From Klebsiella pneumoniae (GTDB lineage Bacteria > Pseudomonadota > Gammaproteobacteria > Pseudomonadales > UBA5518): DNA of 64,000 nucleotides. The stretch's first letter is position 1, and each line of letters opens with the position of its first letter. The stretch spans positions 1 through 64,000 of the forward strand of contig CAMAXE010000009.1 in assembly GCA_945862145.1 (NCBI GenBank), read 5' to 3'. The notes under the pieces were generated by a model that was given only the letters and a program-made list of their open reading frames with translations, searched no databases and was not told the origin of the DNA. Below are positions 1 through 8,515 of the stretch, piece after piece. The position numbers and the translations under genes were made by a program.

Positions 1-349
1 CATCGGTGCCGTGAAAGAAGGCGACGAGGTTGTCGGCAGCGAGACCCGCGTAAAGGTCGTCAAGAACAAGGTCGCACCGCCTTTCCGCGAGGCCGAATTC
101 GAGATCCTCTACGGCAAGGGCATCAACCGGATGGGTGAGATCGTCGAGATCGGCAGCAAGATGGGCATCGTGGAGAAATCGGGTGCCTGGTATTCCTACA
201 AAGGTGACCGTATCGGGCAGGGCAAAGCCAACGCCGGCCGATACCTCCTCGAGAACCCCGCCGTCGCTGCCGTTCTCGATTCCGAGGTCCGCGCCAGAGC
301 CTTCGCTCAGATAGTAGGCACCCCGGCCGCGGCCGCCGAGGAAGCCTGA
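1..349 (+). CDS. recA: Recombinase RecA, C-terminal part (5' end outside window)
   Basis: Only the last ~115 residues of the strand-exchange recombinase are present; the reading frame enters from the left edge (codons in phase with base 2). The visible part is the end of the RecA core and the C-terminal domain: [13 protein letters not shown], then [28 protein letters not shown] and a short alanine/glutamate tail. RecA coats single-stranded DNA, pairs homologous DNA and triggers LexA cleavage in the SOS response. The ATPase and DNA-binding loops, and any LexA box, lie outside the window. recX follows 32 bp downstream in the same direction, the usual proteobacterial order. The identification is secure despite the truncation. 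Confidence 0.97.
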   Translation, partial: IGAVKEGDEVVGSETRVKVVKNKVAPPFREAEFEILYGKGINRMGEIVEIGSKMGIVEKSGAWYSYKGDRIGQGKANAGRYLLENPAVAAVLDSEVRARAFAQIVGTPAAAAEEA

Positions 350-381
350 GGTCTGCGGGGCCGCCGGCCGGAACCGCCAAC

Positions 382-870
382 GTGTCCCTGCGCAGACAGC
401 GCCGGGATGCGTCGGCGCCGGCCGATGGCCCCGTCATTCGCCGTGCCGCATACGACCTGCTGGCCCGGCGCGAGCATAGCGCTCAGGAGCTGGGCCAGAA
501 GCTCCGTCAGAAGTTCGGCTCCAACGCTCCCATCGATATCGAAATCGAGCGCCTGCTTGCAGAGGGACTGCTCGATGATGCTCGCTTCGCCGAAGCCTTC
601 ACCCGCATGCACCGCAACCGTGGCCACGGGCCGCAACGCATTCTCCAAGAACTGAAACAGCGCGGTGTGGATGCAGCCATCGCGGAGGCCTGCGTCGATG
701 CGCGTTCGGCACAGTGGATCGAGTTGGCACGAAGCATCCGCGCCCGCCGTTTTGGCGAGGAACAACCCCCCTCGTCGGCCGAGTGGCAGCGCCAGGCAAG
801 ACACCTGCAGACGCGCGGCTTCTCGACCGATCAGGTACGCCGTGCGCTGCGTGATCCCGCCGACGACTGA
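382..870 (+). CDS. recX: Regulatory protein RecX
   Basis: A 162-residue protein directly after recA, in the size range of RecX (about 150-160). The family binds RecA filaments and limits their extension and activity. Supporting features are the three-helix repeat pattern, AAYDLLARREHSAQELGQKL near the N-terminus and the conserved LLDDARFAEAF and NRGHGPQRI segments in the middle. The chosen start is GTG at 382; no good ribosome site precedes it, and co-transcription with recA (32-bp gap) is likely. In other bacteria recX is expressed at low level by read-through from recA. The start is less certain than the identity. Confidence 0.93.
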   Translation: MSLRRQRRDASAPADGPVIRRAAYDLLARREHSAQELGQKLRQKFGSNAPIDIEIERLLAEGLLDDARFAEAFTRMHRNRGHGPQRILQELKQRGVDAAIAEACVDARSAQWIELARSIRARRFGEEQPPSSAEWQRQARHLQTRGFSTDQVRRALRDPADD

Positions 871-1006
871 TCGTGCTTCCCCTTTGCGATGACAACCCGC
901 GCCTCGCGTGCCGGTCGTCACGGCTCTGCCGATCGTGCTCAATATTGTCAGCGGGCTCGTCCTGTGAACGCGCCCGCGCAGGGGAAGTAATCGAGGGTGG
1001 GGTGGC

Positions 1007-2131
1007 TCAGCCCACCCGCTCCACCACCACGCTGCCCACCGAGTAGCCCGCACCAAAGGAGCAGATCACACCGCGCTCGCCCGGTTGCAGGTCCTCGCGG
1101 TGCTGGTGGAAGGCGATTATCGAGCCTGCCGAACTGGTGTTGGCGTAGCGGTCGAGGATCACCGGGGTCTCGCCTGCCACAGGTTCGCGGCCCAGCAGGC
1201 GACGGCTGATCAGCTGGTTCATGCTGAGATTCGCCTGGTGAAGCCAGAAGCGCCGCACTGTCTCCACGGGTATCGAGAGGTCGCTGAGCTGCGCGAGGAT
1301 GATCTCCGCGACCATCGGACAGACTTCCTTGAATACTTTGCGGCCGTCTTGCCGGAACAGCTTGTCACGCGCGTCGATGCCCGCGGGATCGGCGCGGTTG
1401 AGGAAACCAAAGTTGTTGCGGATGTTGTTCGAGAACGTCGTTTTCAGCCGCGAATCCACGATGCGAAAGGGAGCCACCGCGGCGCTTGATGCCTCGCGCT
1501 CCACCAGCACGGCGGTGCAGGCATCACCGAAAATGAAATGGCAGTCGCGATCACGCCACTCGAGGTGCCCGGAACAAATCTCGGGGCTGATCACCAGAAC
1601 CGCGCGTGCTGCGCCCGTCTGCACCTGGGAGCGGGCGAGATCGATGCCGAAGGTGGCCGAGGAACAGGCCACGTTCATGTCGAAGGCAAAACCCTGGATG
1701 CCTAGCGCCGCTTGCACTTCGATGGCCACTGCAGGATAGGCGCGCTGCAGGTTGGAGCAGGCCACGATTACCGCGTCCACATCCGCCGCGGTGCGGCCCG
1801 CTTGCGCCAGGGCGTCTCGCGCGGCCGCAACGGCCATCTCGCATTGCAGCGACTGCGCGTCATCGGGCCGTCCCGGGATGCTCGGGCACATCCGGGCTGG
1901 GTCGAGCACGCCGCTCTTGTCGATCACGAAGCGGGCCCCGATACCGGAGGCCTTTTCGATGAAGCCCTCGCTGGAGGCCTGCATGGCCTGCAGCGTGCCC
2001 GCTGCGATGGCCTCGGCGTTGTTCGCGTTCCACCCCGACGCGTAGGCGTTGAAGGCCTCCACCAGTTCGGCGTTGGAAATGCTCTGCGCGGGCGTGAACA
2101 GCCCGGTGCCACTGATGATCACGGAATGCAT
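1007..2131 (-). CDS. Beta-ketoacyl-ACP synthase III family protein (FabH-like)
   Basis: A 374-residue thiolase-fold condensing enzyme. The catalytic triad of the KAS III type is intact: Cys156 in NVACSSATFG, His298 in FWLHQAN and Asn331 in RYANTSSAGS. It is longer than housekeeping FabH (~320 residues) and resembles the ~370-residue FabH-like group that includes Pseudomonas aeruginosa PA3286, which condenses medium-chain acyl-CoA with malonyl-ACP. That substrate assignment is inference from memory of the family. The gene stands alone, 122 bp downstream of pntB on the same strand, separated from it by a strong GC hairpin. A role in fatty-acid shunting is plausible; a thiolase-like degradative role cannot be excluded. 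Confidence 0.85.
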   Translation of the reverse strand: MHSVIISGTGLFTPAQSISNAELVEAFNAYASGWNANNAEAIAAGTLQAMQASSEGFIEKASGIGARFVIDKSGVLDPARMCPSIPGRPDDAQSLQCEMAVAAARDALAQAGRTAADVDAVIVACSNLQRAYPAVAIEVQAALGIQGFAFDMNVACSSATFGIDLARSQVQTGAARAVLVISPEICSGHLEWRDRDCHFIFGDACTAVLVEREASSAAVAPFRIVDSRLKTTFSNNIRNNFGFLNRADPAGIDARDKLFRQDGRKVFKEVCPMVAEIILAQLSDLSIPVETVRRFWLHQANLSMNQLISRRLLGREPVAGETPVILDRYANTSSAGSIIAFHQHREDLQPGERGVICSFGAGYSVGSVVVERVG

Positions 2132-2183
2132 CGGGGGGTGTCCGCGTGACTTGGCTTAAGCCGCGGATTGTACGTGCATCGAC

Positions 2184-2243
2184 CGGGGTGTCGAGCCCCG
2201 TCTGAGGCGGGGATGCGGCGGGAGCCGGGCTGACCGGCTCCCG
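2184..2243 (-). terminator. Terminator-like hairpins between pntB and the ketoacyl synthase gene
   Basis: A perfect 10-bp stem lies at 2219-2228/2234-2243 (CGGGAGCCGG, loop GCTGA, CCGGCTCCCG), just past the pntB stop on the minus strand. A second, shorter GC hairpin (CGGGG/CCCCG) lies at about 2184-2200. Neither has a T-tract, so this is a pause or Rho-independent-like structure at best. Confidence 0.35.
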
Positions 2244-2253
2244 CGGCGGACAC

Positions 2254-3630
2254 TCAGATGGCTTTAAGCTCGCGCACCACTTCGAGCATGCCCGCCTGGG
2301 CATCGGCGAAGTACATCAGCGAGTTCTCGTTGGCGAAAAGCGGGTTCGGAATGCCCGCGAAGCCAGGGCTCATGCTCCGCTTGACCACCACGACCATCCG
2401 CGCCTTGTCGACATCGAGGATCGGCATGCCCGCGATGGGGCTGTCGGGCGATCGCGCGGCGGGGTTCACCACGTCGTTGGCGCCGATCACGATGGCCACG
2501 TCCACCGTTTCGAAGGTGGGGTTGATAGCGTCCATCTCGATCATGCGCTCGTAGGGGATGTCAGCCTCCGCCAGTAACACGTTCATGTGACCGGGCATCC
2601 GCCCCGCGACCGGGTGAATGGCGAACTCGACGGTAGCACCGCGCTTTTCGAGCAGCAAGAACAGATCCCGCACGGCGTGCTGCGCCTGCGACACGGCCAT
2701 GCCGTACCCCGGCACCACCACCACGCGCTGGGCGTCGGCGAGTAGCAGTGCCAGCTCTTCGCCCGTCGTCGAGCGCACCTTGCCGCCGTAGACCTCTTCG
2801 TCGCTGGCCGCCGTGCCAACTTCAATACGCCCGAAGATCACGTTCATCAACGGCCTGTTCATCGCCTTGCTCATCAGGAACGCGAGGATGAGACCGGAGG
2901 CGCCATCGAGCGCGCCGGCGATGATGAGGATGTTGTTTTCCAGCGCAAAGCCGGTGGCCGAGGCCGCGAGCCCCGCATAGCTGTTCAGCAGTGCGATGAC
3001 CACCGGCATATCGGCGGCACCGATCGGGGCAACCAGCGTGATGCCGAAGGCAAGCGCCAGCAGGGCCATCAGATAGAACGCCCACTTGGCATTGGGCTCC
3101 ACAATGCAGTAGAGCATCAGCACGGTCATCACGCCGAGCAGCGCGAAGGTGATGACGTTCTGACCCTGATATACCAGCGGGCTGCCCTTGATCCATCCCT
3201 GCAGCTTGGCGAAGGCGAGCAAGCTGCCCGTGACCGTGAGGCAGCCGAGCAGGACCTCGAAGGTGAGCGCGCTGCGGGTGATTACGCCCATCGTGGTGCC
3301 GTGGTCGATATGGTGCGCTATGCCCACCAGGGCCGCCGCCAGCGCGCCGAAGGCGTGCGAGAGGGCAGTCCGCTGCGGCATGTGCGTCATCGGCGTGACG
3401 ATCGCGATGTAGGCGCCGAGTGCTGTTCCCGCCAGCACACCCACGGCAATCCAGCCGAAGTTCGTGATGTGCGGGTCGAGCACGGTGCCGGCCATGGCCG
3501 CTGCCATGCCGCCAGCCGCGAGAAGCATGCCGAGCCGCGCCGAACGCGGCGAGCTCATGCACTTCAAGCCGAAAATGAAGAGCGCGGCGGAGCCGAGGTA
3601 AACCAGCTGGATGAACGCTGCCGTACTCAT
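2254..3630 (-). CDS. pntB: NAD(P) transhydrogenase subunit beta
   Basis: A 458-residue membrane protein, normal length for PntB. It couples hydride transfer between NADH and NADP+ to proton flow across the inner membrane. The N-terminal ~270 residues are a run of hydrophobic helices (dII); the C-terminal soluble dIII carries the NADP(H) motif VVVVPGYGMAVSQAQHA and the IVIGANDVVNPAA loop. The open frame extends upstream, but ATG at 3630 was chosen because it overlaps the pntAb stop as ATGA and begins the conserved MSTAAFIQLVYLGSAALFI. It is the third gene of the pntAa-pntAb-pntB operon and supplies NADPH for biosynthesis and redox defence. Confidence 0.97.
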   Translation of the reverse strand: MSTAAFIQLVYLGSAALFIFGLKCMSSPRSARLGMLLAAGGMAAAMAGTVLDPHITNFGWIAVGVLAGTALGAYIAIVTPMTHMPQRTALSHAFGALAAALVGIAHHIDHGTTMGVITRSALTFEVLLGCLTVTGSLLAFAKLQGWIKGSPLVYQGQNVITFALLGVMTVLMLYCIVEPNAKWAFYLMALLALAFGITLVAPIGAADMPVVIALLNSYAGLAASATGFALENNILIIAGALDGASGLILAFLMSKAMNRPLMNVIFGRIEVGTAASDEEVYGGKVRSTTGEELALLLADAQRVVVVPGYGMAVSQAQHAVRDLFLLLEKRGATVEFAIHPVAGRMPGHMNVLLAEADIPYERMIEMDAINPTFETVDVAIVIGANDVVNPAARSPDSPIAGMPILDVDKARMVVVVKRSMSPGFAGIPNPLFANENSLMYFADAQAGMLEVVRELKAI

Positions 3631-3956
3631 TTGCCGCCCTTCTTCCGGTTGTTGAACATTTTCAGCATCCGGTCGGTGATCAGGAACCCGCCCACCACGT
3701 TGGTTACTGCGGAGGCGATCGCGATGGTACCGATCACCGTGGTCACCGGGCTCTCGCTGGCGCCTGTCACCATCAGAGCGCCGACGACGCAAATCGCCGA
3801 GATCGCGTTGGTGGCTGCCATCAGCGGCGTGTGCAGCAGGGGCGGGACTTTGTGGATGACGTAGTAGCCGATGATCGCGGCCAGCAGGAACACGTACATC
3901 CCGTAGACGGTCTGTGTCTCGATAGGTGTCATGGGCTTATCCTCAGTGAATGCCAA
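3627..3956 (-). CDS. pntAb: NAD(P) transhydrogenase subunit alpha, membrane part
   Basis: A 109-residue protein with three to four hydrophobic segments (VYGMYVFLLAAIIGYYVI; AISAICVVGALMVTG; VIGTIAIASAVTNVVGGFLI) and a basic tail NNRKKGGK. This is the membrane part (dII) that in Escherichia coli is fused to the C-terminus of PntA; the split arrangement is also known from Pseudomonas and alphaproteobacteria. It overlaps the end of pntAa by 14 bp with the start at 3956. A second ATG nine residues in (3932) would remove the overlap and begins MTPIETQTVYGM, so either start is possible. Its stop overlaps the pntB start (ATGA). Confidence 0.93.
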   Translation of the reverse strand: MAFTEDKPMTPIETQTVYGMYVFLLAAIIGYYVIHKVPPLLHTPLMAATNAISAICVVGALMVTGASESPVTTVIGTIAIASAVTNVVGGFLITDRMLKMFNNRKKGGK

Positions 3957-5085
3957 GCACGTGCTTGACGCGGTCGTGGCAGATGACGCCGTCGCGGGTG
4001 ACGCGGGTCTCGCGTACCAGCTCGTCGTCCTTTTCGGCGAGCGTGCCTTCTTTGGTGCAGAGATTCAGCACGAAGTTGACCATGTTCCGGCTGTAGAGCT
4101 GGCTGGCGTGAACCGCCAGCTCGGAGACCAGATTCACCGGCCCGAGCATCGTGACTCCGTCGACGATCACCGTCTTGCCGGCCTCGGTGAGTTCGCAGTT
4201 GCCGCCCGATTCGGCGGCGAGATCCACCACCACGGAGCCCGGCTTCATGCCTTTCTGCATCGCCGCCGTGACCAGCAGCGGTGCCTGGCGCCCGGGCACC
4301 TGGGCGGTGGTGATCAGCACATCGGCTGCACGCACGTAATGCGCCAGGGCTTCCTGCTGGCGGGCGAGGAAGTCCTCGCTGACCGCCCGGGCATAGCCGC
4401 TGCCGTCGGATTCTCCGGTGAGGCCGAGATCGACGAACTTGCCGCCGACACTTTTCACCTGTTCGGCCACCTCGGGCCGGATGTCATAGCCCTCTACCAC
4501 AGCCCCGAGGCGCTTGGCGGTGGCAATGGCCTGCAAGCCCGCCACGCCGGCACCGAGCACCAGCACCTTGCTCGCCGTGAGCGTGCCGGCTGCGGTGGTC
4601 ATCATCGGCATGACGCGGGGCAGCGTGCCCACGGCCATCAGCACCGCCTTGTAACCGGCCAGGTTTGCCATGGAACTCAGCACGTCCATCGACTGCGCGC
4701 GCGTGGTTCGCGGCAGCAGCTCCAGCGAATGCAGCACGGCACCGGTGGGGGCGAGGCGTTGCGCGTGCTGGGGCTGGGCGAGCGGGTCGAAGGTGCCGAT
4801 GACAATGGCCCCGGAGCGCAGGTGCCTAAGGTCCGAGGCATTGGTTTCATCGCCGAGGGAGACGCCGCGTACGACCCCCACGATATCGGCGGCGAGGGCC
4901 TCTTGCCGGCTCACCATCCGCGCGCCTGCGGAGGTGTAGTCGGCGTCGTGGTGGCCCGCGGCTTCGCCGGCGCCGTGCTCGACGACGACCGTGTGCTTTT
5001 GCTTGGTGAGCATGGCTATCTGCGCCGGGATGAGGGCTACGCGCCGTTCTCCCGGTAGCGTTTCCCTGAGAATTCCGATCAGCAT
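3943..5085 (-). CDS. pntAa: NAD(P) transhydrogenase subunit alpha, NAD-binding part
   Basis: A 380-residue soluble protein matching dI of transhydrogenase, which binds NAD(H). It opens with LIGILRETLPGERRVAL-type sequence shared with alanine dehydrogenase, and carries the Rossmann motif VLGAGVAGLQAIATAKRLGA followed by the VEGYDIRPE acidic end of beta-2. Later segments QVPGRQAPLLVT and SVVVDLAAESGGN are typical of the family. First gene of pntAa-pntAb-pntB. The 217 bp upstream should hold the promoter, but I could not pick out a convincing -35/-10 pair. Confidence 0.96.
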   Translation of the reverse strand: MLIGILRETLPGERRVALIPAQIAMLTKQKHTVVVEHGAGEAAGHHDADYTSAGARMVSRQEALAADIVGVVRGVSLGDETNASDLRHLRSGAIVIGTFDPLAQPQHAQRLAPTGAVLHSLELLPRTTRAQSMDVLSSMANLAGYKAVLMAVGTLPRVMPMMTTAAGTLTASKVLVLGAGVAGLQAIATAKRLGAVVEGYDIRPEVAEQVKSVGGKFVDLGLTGESDGSGYARAVSEDFLARQQEALAHYVRAADVLITTAQVPGRQAPLLVTAAMQKGMKPGSVVVDLAAESGGNCELTEAGKTVIVDGVTMLGPVNLVSELAVHASQLYSRNMVNFVLNLCTKEGTLAEKDDELVRETRVTRDGVICHDRVKHVLGIH

Positions 5086-5289
5086 GATCCCTCCCGGGCG
5101 CGACGCTGCTCGTCAGCTAAGGACGTGCAGGCGAGTTGTTTATATTCCGCCGAAGATTGTTACTGCGGCCGCGCATTTTCGGCTCAGCCCGGCGCGCTGT
5201 GCAGGCCTTTTTTGTTGCAGGAATTATCCCCATCGCTGCTTGTTGCTAAGCGAGCGATTTGCCGGCTCGCTCATCGGCGCCTTCTACGC

Positions 5290-5311
5290 GGCCCCTGCGC
5301 GCTCAGGGGCC
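5290..5311. terminator. GC hairpin spanning the end of the exported beta-propeller gene
   Basis: Perfect 8-bp stem GGCCCCTG/CAGGGGCC (5290-5297 and 5304-5311) with a 6-base loop that contains part of the stop codon of the gene ending at 5303. There is no T-tract. It could slow transcription leaving that minus-strand gene. Confidence 0.3.
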
Positions 5312-6922
5312 TGCCTCGCCAGGTCGCAGCCGCAGCAGTGAACTTTCCCGGTCGGAGCTGATATAGATGACCCCCGAGGCGTCGACGGCGATCCCTGTCG
5401 GCATGATGCCCGGGGGGTAGCCTGCGGGGTCGGGGATGCCGAATGGCAACCCGCTGGCAATGACCTCCCGCTCGCCCGACTCGGGGTCGATCAGCAGGAC
5501 ACGCCCGGTCCCGGTCTCGGCCACGGCAAGTTTTCCGTCCGGCATCCATGCCAGGCCTTCGGGGCGCTGCAATCCCGCGGCTACAAGCCTGCTCTTGCCA
5601 TTCGGACCAAAGGCACTGATCCGCCCGCCTGCCGACTCGCTCACGAACCACTCGCTGCTGCGGCGCACCAGGCCCATCGGCTGTGCGAGCCCCTCCGCTA
5701 GTACCCGGCGTGATTGCGGATTCGCCGCGTCCAGCATGAGCAGCCGCCCGGTGCCGATCTCGGCGACCGCCACATGGCTCGCGTCGATCAGCGCAACGGC
5801 CCCCGGGCTGGCAAGGCCGGTCCAGAGCGCGAGCACGCTTTCGCTGCGCCGGTCACGCAACTGCACGATGCCGGTCTCGAGGCTGGCCGAGGCGAGGCGT
5901 TCTCCGCCCGCAGCAAGCGTGGTCGGGTAGCCGTTGGTGAGCAGGGAGCGGTCGATGTCGCGAACGGCGGCGGTGCTGAGGTCGACCGCGCTCAACGTGA
6001 AGGAGTCGGCTACATAAAGGGTGTTAGCTGCGATCCCGATGCCGCCCGGCAGGCTCAAGGGGCTCGAGATCACCGTGCGCAGCGGCCCCCCGTCCAGCGG
6101 GACTTGGTAAATCGCATTATCTGACATGTTGCTGACGAACAGTCGGTCCTGGCCGTCGAAGGCAAGATTGTCGAGATTGGTGGGCGCCACGGCCACGCGC
6201 TCGCGTGTGTGCGCCTTCACGTCGATGCGGAAAACCTCGCCGGTCTCGTTGTCGATCGCGTAGAGATTTCCCTTCGAGTCGAAATTGGCCGCGGCCGGCA
6301 CCCGCAGACCCTCGGCCACCACCTCGATCGTGGCGGTATCGACGTCGATGCACGCCACCTGGCCCTTGAACCACAGCGGGCCGCACAGTCGTCCGTCGGG
6401 GCCGATGTCGAAGCCGTTCAGCCCGCCCATACCCTCCATGATCTTGCGTGGCGGTTTCAGCCCGGCGGGGTCCAGTTCCCAGAGCGCGTCGGCCGCGAAG
6501 ACCTGCGTGGCAAAGAGGCGACCCCTGGCGTTCATGGCGAGCGAGTTGAGCCCGGGCAGGCCATGCGCGATGACCCGCACGCCGCTGCCGGGGCTTTTAG
6601 CGTGGAGCATGCCGTTCGTGAACCCGGTCCAGTAGACCGTGCCGTCGGGCCCGAACTCAACGTCATCGGCAAGGCCCGCCGGCGGCGGCACGAATACGCC
6701 GACAGCGCCGGTCGCGGGGTCGACGGTGTGCAGTGTCTGCCCCATCACGCTGCCCACGTAGATCAGACCGTCCGGCCCGATGCCGAGGCCATGAATGCCC
6801 TTGAACGGACCGCCGGGCACGAAGCGGTCCAGTGTCCAGTCGGCCCGCGCGGCAGGCATGCCCGCAACCAGCGCCACTGCGGCTGCCAGTGTGATCAGGG
6901 TCCTGCGGATTTTTGTTGACAT
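5303..6922 (-). CDS. Exported NHL/SMP-30-type beta-propeller protein
   Basis: A 539-residue protein from ATG 6922, chosen because it starts a clean Sec signal peptide (MSTKIRRTLITLAAAVALVAG, then AARA before the mature part). The mature protein is built of repeated blades, for example GLGIGPDGLIYVGSV, AFDGQDRLFVSNMSDNAIYQ, GIGIAANTLYVADS, AWMPDGKLAVAETGTGRV and IAVDASGVIYISSDRES. These match NHL/strictosidine synthase/SMP-30-like propellers, which bind ligands or hydrolyse lactones in the periplasm. No catalytic residues can be assigned, so the substrate is unknown. It is transcribed away from the reductase gene starting at 7021; the 98 bp between them must hold both promoters. Confidence 0.75.
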   Translation of the reverse strand: MSTKIRRTLITLAAAVALVAGMPAARADWTLDRFVPGGPFKGIHGLGIGPDGLIYVGSVMGQTLHTVDPATGAVGVFVPPPAGLADDVEFGPDGTVYWTGFTNGMLHAKSPGSGVRVIAHGLPGLNSLAMNARGRLFATQVFAADALWELDPAGLKPPRKIMEGMGGLNGFDIGPDGRLCGPLWFKGQVACIDVDTATIEVVAEGLRVPAAANFDSKGNLYAIDNETGEVFRIDVKAHTRERVAVAPTNLDNLAFDGQDRLFVSNMSDNAIYQVPLDGGPLRTVISSPLSLPGGIGIAANTLYVADSFTLSAVDLSTAAVRDIDRSLLTNGYPTTLAAGGERLASASLETGIVQLRDRRSESVLALWTGLASPGAVALIDASHVAVAEIGTGRLLMLDAANPQSRRVLAEGLAQPMGLVRRSSEWFVSESAGGRISAFGPNGKSRLVAAGLQRPEGLAWMPDGKLAVAETGTGRVLLIDPESGEREVIASGLPFGIPDPAGYPPGIMPTGIAVDASGVIYISSDRESSLLRLRPGEAGP

Positions 6923-7020
6923 GGTCAGCCTGCCCGGGCGCTTGGGGTTGTTAGAATGCCACGGCCCGCCTGCCCCGGGGAGCGCGCCGGGCACCCATCA
7001 CCGAGACGAGGAGCAGTGCC

Positions 7021-8058
7021 ATGGTCGCGAGTCGGGAGATCCACCTCAAGTCACGCCCCCACGGCGTGCCGCGCAAGGACAATTTCTCACGGGTGACGGT
7101 TGAGGTGCCCGAGCCCGGCCCGGGTGAGTTCCTGCTGCGCAATGTCTGGATGTCGGTGGATCCCTACATGCGCGGGCGCATGTACGACCGCGAGAGCTAT
7201 GTGCCGCCGTTCCAGCTCGATTCCCCGCTCGAGGGCGGCGCGGTGGGCGAGGTGCTGCGTTCCCATCATCCGGATTACCAGCCCGGCGATATGGTGCTGC
7301 ACATGCGTGGCTGGCGCGAGTACGCGCTCGGTGATGGCAGCATGACCAAGTTGCCTGCTGTCGGAGCCCCCTCCGATCTCTACCTCGGTCTGCTCGGCAT
7401 GCCGGGTCTCACCGCCTATTTCGGGCTGCTGGATGTTGCGGGGCTGCAGCGCGGCGAAACCGTGTTCATCTCCGGCGGCGCCGGTGCCGTGGGCTCGGTG
7501 GCCTGCCAGCTGGCGAAAATCCACGGGTGCCGTGTGATTGCCTCCTGCGGCACCGACGAAAAAGCCCACTGGCTGAAGGCCGAGGCGGGCGCCGACGTGG
7601 CGATCAACTACCGCAGCACCGATGACCTCACGGCAACGCTGCGCGCTGCCGCGCCTGAGGGCATCGATGTCTATTTCGACAACGTGGGGGGCGAGCACCT
7701 TGAGGCTGCATTGAATTGCATGAAACCCGAGGGCCGCATCGCCGCCTGCGGGATGATCTCGCAGTACAACGACGTTGGCGAAGGCGTGGGCATCCGCAAT
7801 CTGCTGCTGATGGTGAGCAAGCGCCTGACCATGCGTGGCTTCATCGTCAGCGATTTCATGCACCGGCAGGCCGAGGCCTTCGCGCCTATGCTCAAGTGGT
7901 ACCACGACGGCCTGCTCAACTCGCGCTCCACCGTCTTCGAGGGTATCGAGAGCGCCCCGGACGCGATGATCGGGCTCTTTGAAGGCATGAACACCGGCAA
8001 GATGCTGGTCAATCTCTGCAGCCACCAGCAGCACGGTATCGAAGTCGAATTTATCTGA
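7021..8058 (+). CDS. NADP-dependent medium-chain reductase (CurA/leukotriene-B4 dehydrogenase type)
   Basis: A 345-residue zinc-free medium-chain dehydrogenase/reductase that reduces alpha,beta-unsaturated ketones or aldehydes with NADPH. Landmarks are SVDPYMRGRM near residue 45, the cofactor motif FISGGAGAVGSVACQLA near 155-172, and YFDNVGGEHLEAAL around 218-231. The length fits the YncB/CurA group. ATG 7021 is preceded by GAGGAGCAG eleven bases upstream. The DUF4345 gene follows after 9 bp and is probably co-transcribed. The physiological substrate is not shown by the sequence. Confidence 0.88.
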   Translation: MVASREIHLKSRPHGVPRKDNFSRVTVEVPEPGPGEFLLRNVWMSVDPYMRGRMYDRESYVPPFQLDSPLEGGAVGEVLRSHHPDYQPGDMVLHMRGWREYALGDGSMTKLPAVGAPSDLYLGLLGMPGLTAYFGLLDVAGLQRGETVFISGGAGAVGSVACQLAKIHGCRVIASCGTDEKAHWLKAEAGADVAINYRSTDDLTATLRAAAPEGIDVYFDNVGGEHLEAALNCMKPEGRIAACGMISQYNDVGEGVGIRNLLLMVSKRLTMRGFIVSDFMHRQAEAFAPMLKWYHDGLLNSRSTVFEGIESAPDAMIGLFEGMNTGKMLVNLCSHQQHGIEVEFI

Positions 8059-8067
8059 GGGAAACTC

Positions 8068-8454
8068 ATGGTCACGCGAATTTTTCTGGGACTGATGGGC
8101 CTGATGTGGGCGGGCTACGGCCTGTGGTGTTTCCTGTACCCGGACTTCCTGCGCGAGGCGGTGGGCATAACAGCTATCGCCGGCTCGCCCGGGCTGGTCG
8201 ACCTCCGTGCCACTTACGGCGGCTTGCAGACGGCCGTGGGCGCGCTGCTGATTGGCGGCGCTTTGCGTGTCTCTGCTACGCGCAGCGTGCTGGCCACTTA
8301 CGGCGTGCTCTGCGCGGGTCTTGGCGGCGCGAGGCTCGCGGCGGCGCTGCTGGGTGCCGAGTGGTCGTCCTACACCACGATCGGGGTGGGCTTCGAACTC
8401 GGCTCCGTAGCGGTGGTGCTGGCGCTGCTGGCGCGAGAGCGAGCACCAGGCTGA
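8068..8454 (+). CDS. DUF4345-type small integral membrane protein
   Basis: A 128-residue protein with four hydrophobic segments: RIFLGLMGLMWAGYGLWCFL, a segment around GGLQTAVGALLIGGAL, VLATYGVLCAGLGGARLAA, and GFELGSVAVVLALLA. The pattern, including LVDLRATYGGLQTAVG, matches the DUF4345 family, whose function is not known. It begins 9 bp after the reductase stop, with GAGGGAAACTC just before the ATG, so it is likely translated from the same mRNA. Confidence 0.75.
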   Translation: MVTRIFLGLMGLMWAGYGLWCFLYPDFLREAVGITAIAGSPGLVDLRATYGGLQTAVGALLIGGALRVSATRSVLATYGVLCAGLGGARLAAALLGAEWSSYTTIGVGFELGSVAVVLALLARERAPG

Positions 8455-8515
8455 AGCCCTGGCGTGGACTGAGCCCGCGTCGCGCATCGCGAAAGCCCCC
8501 AGGAGGAGTCAACCC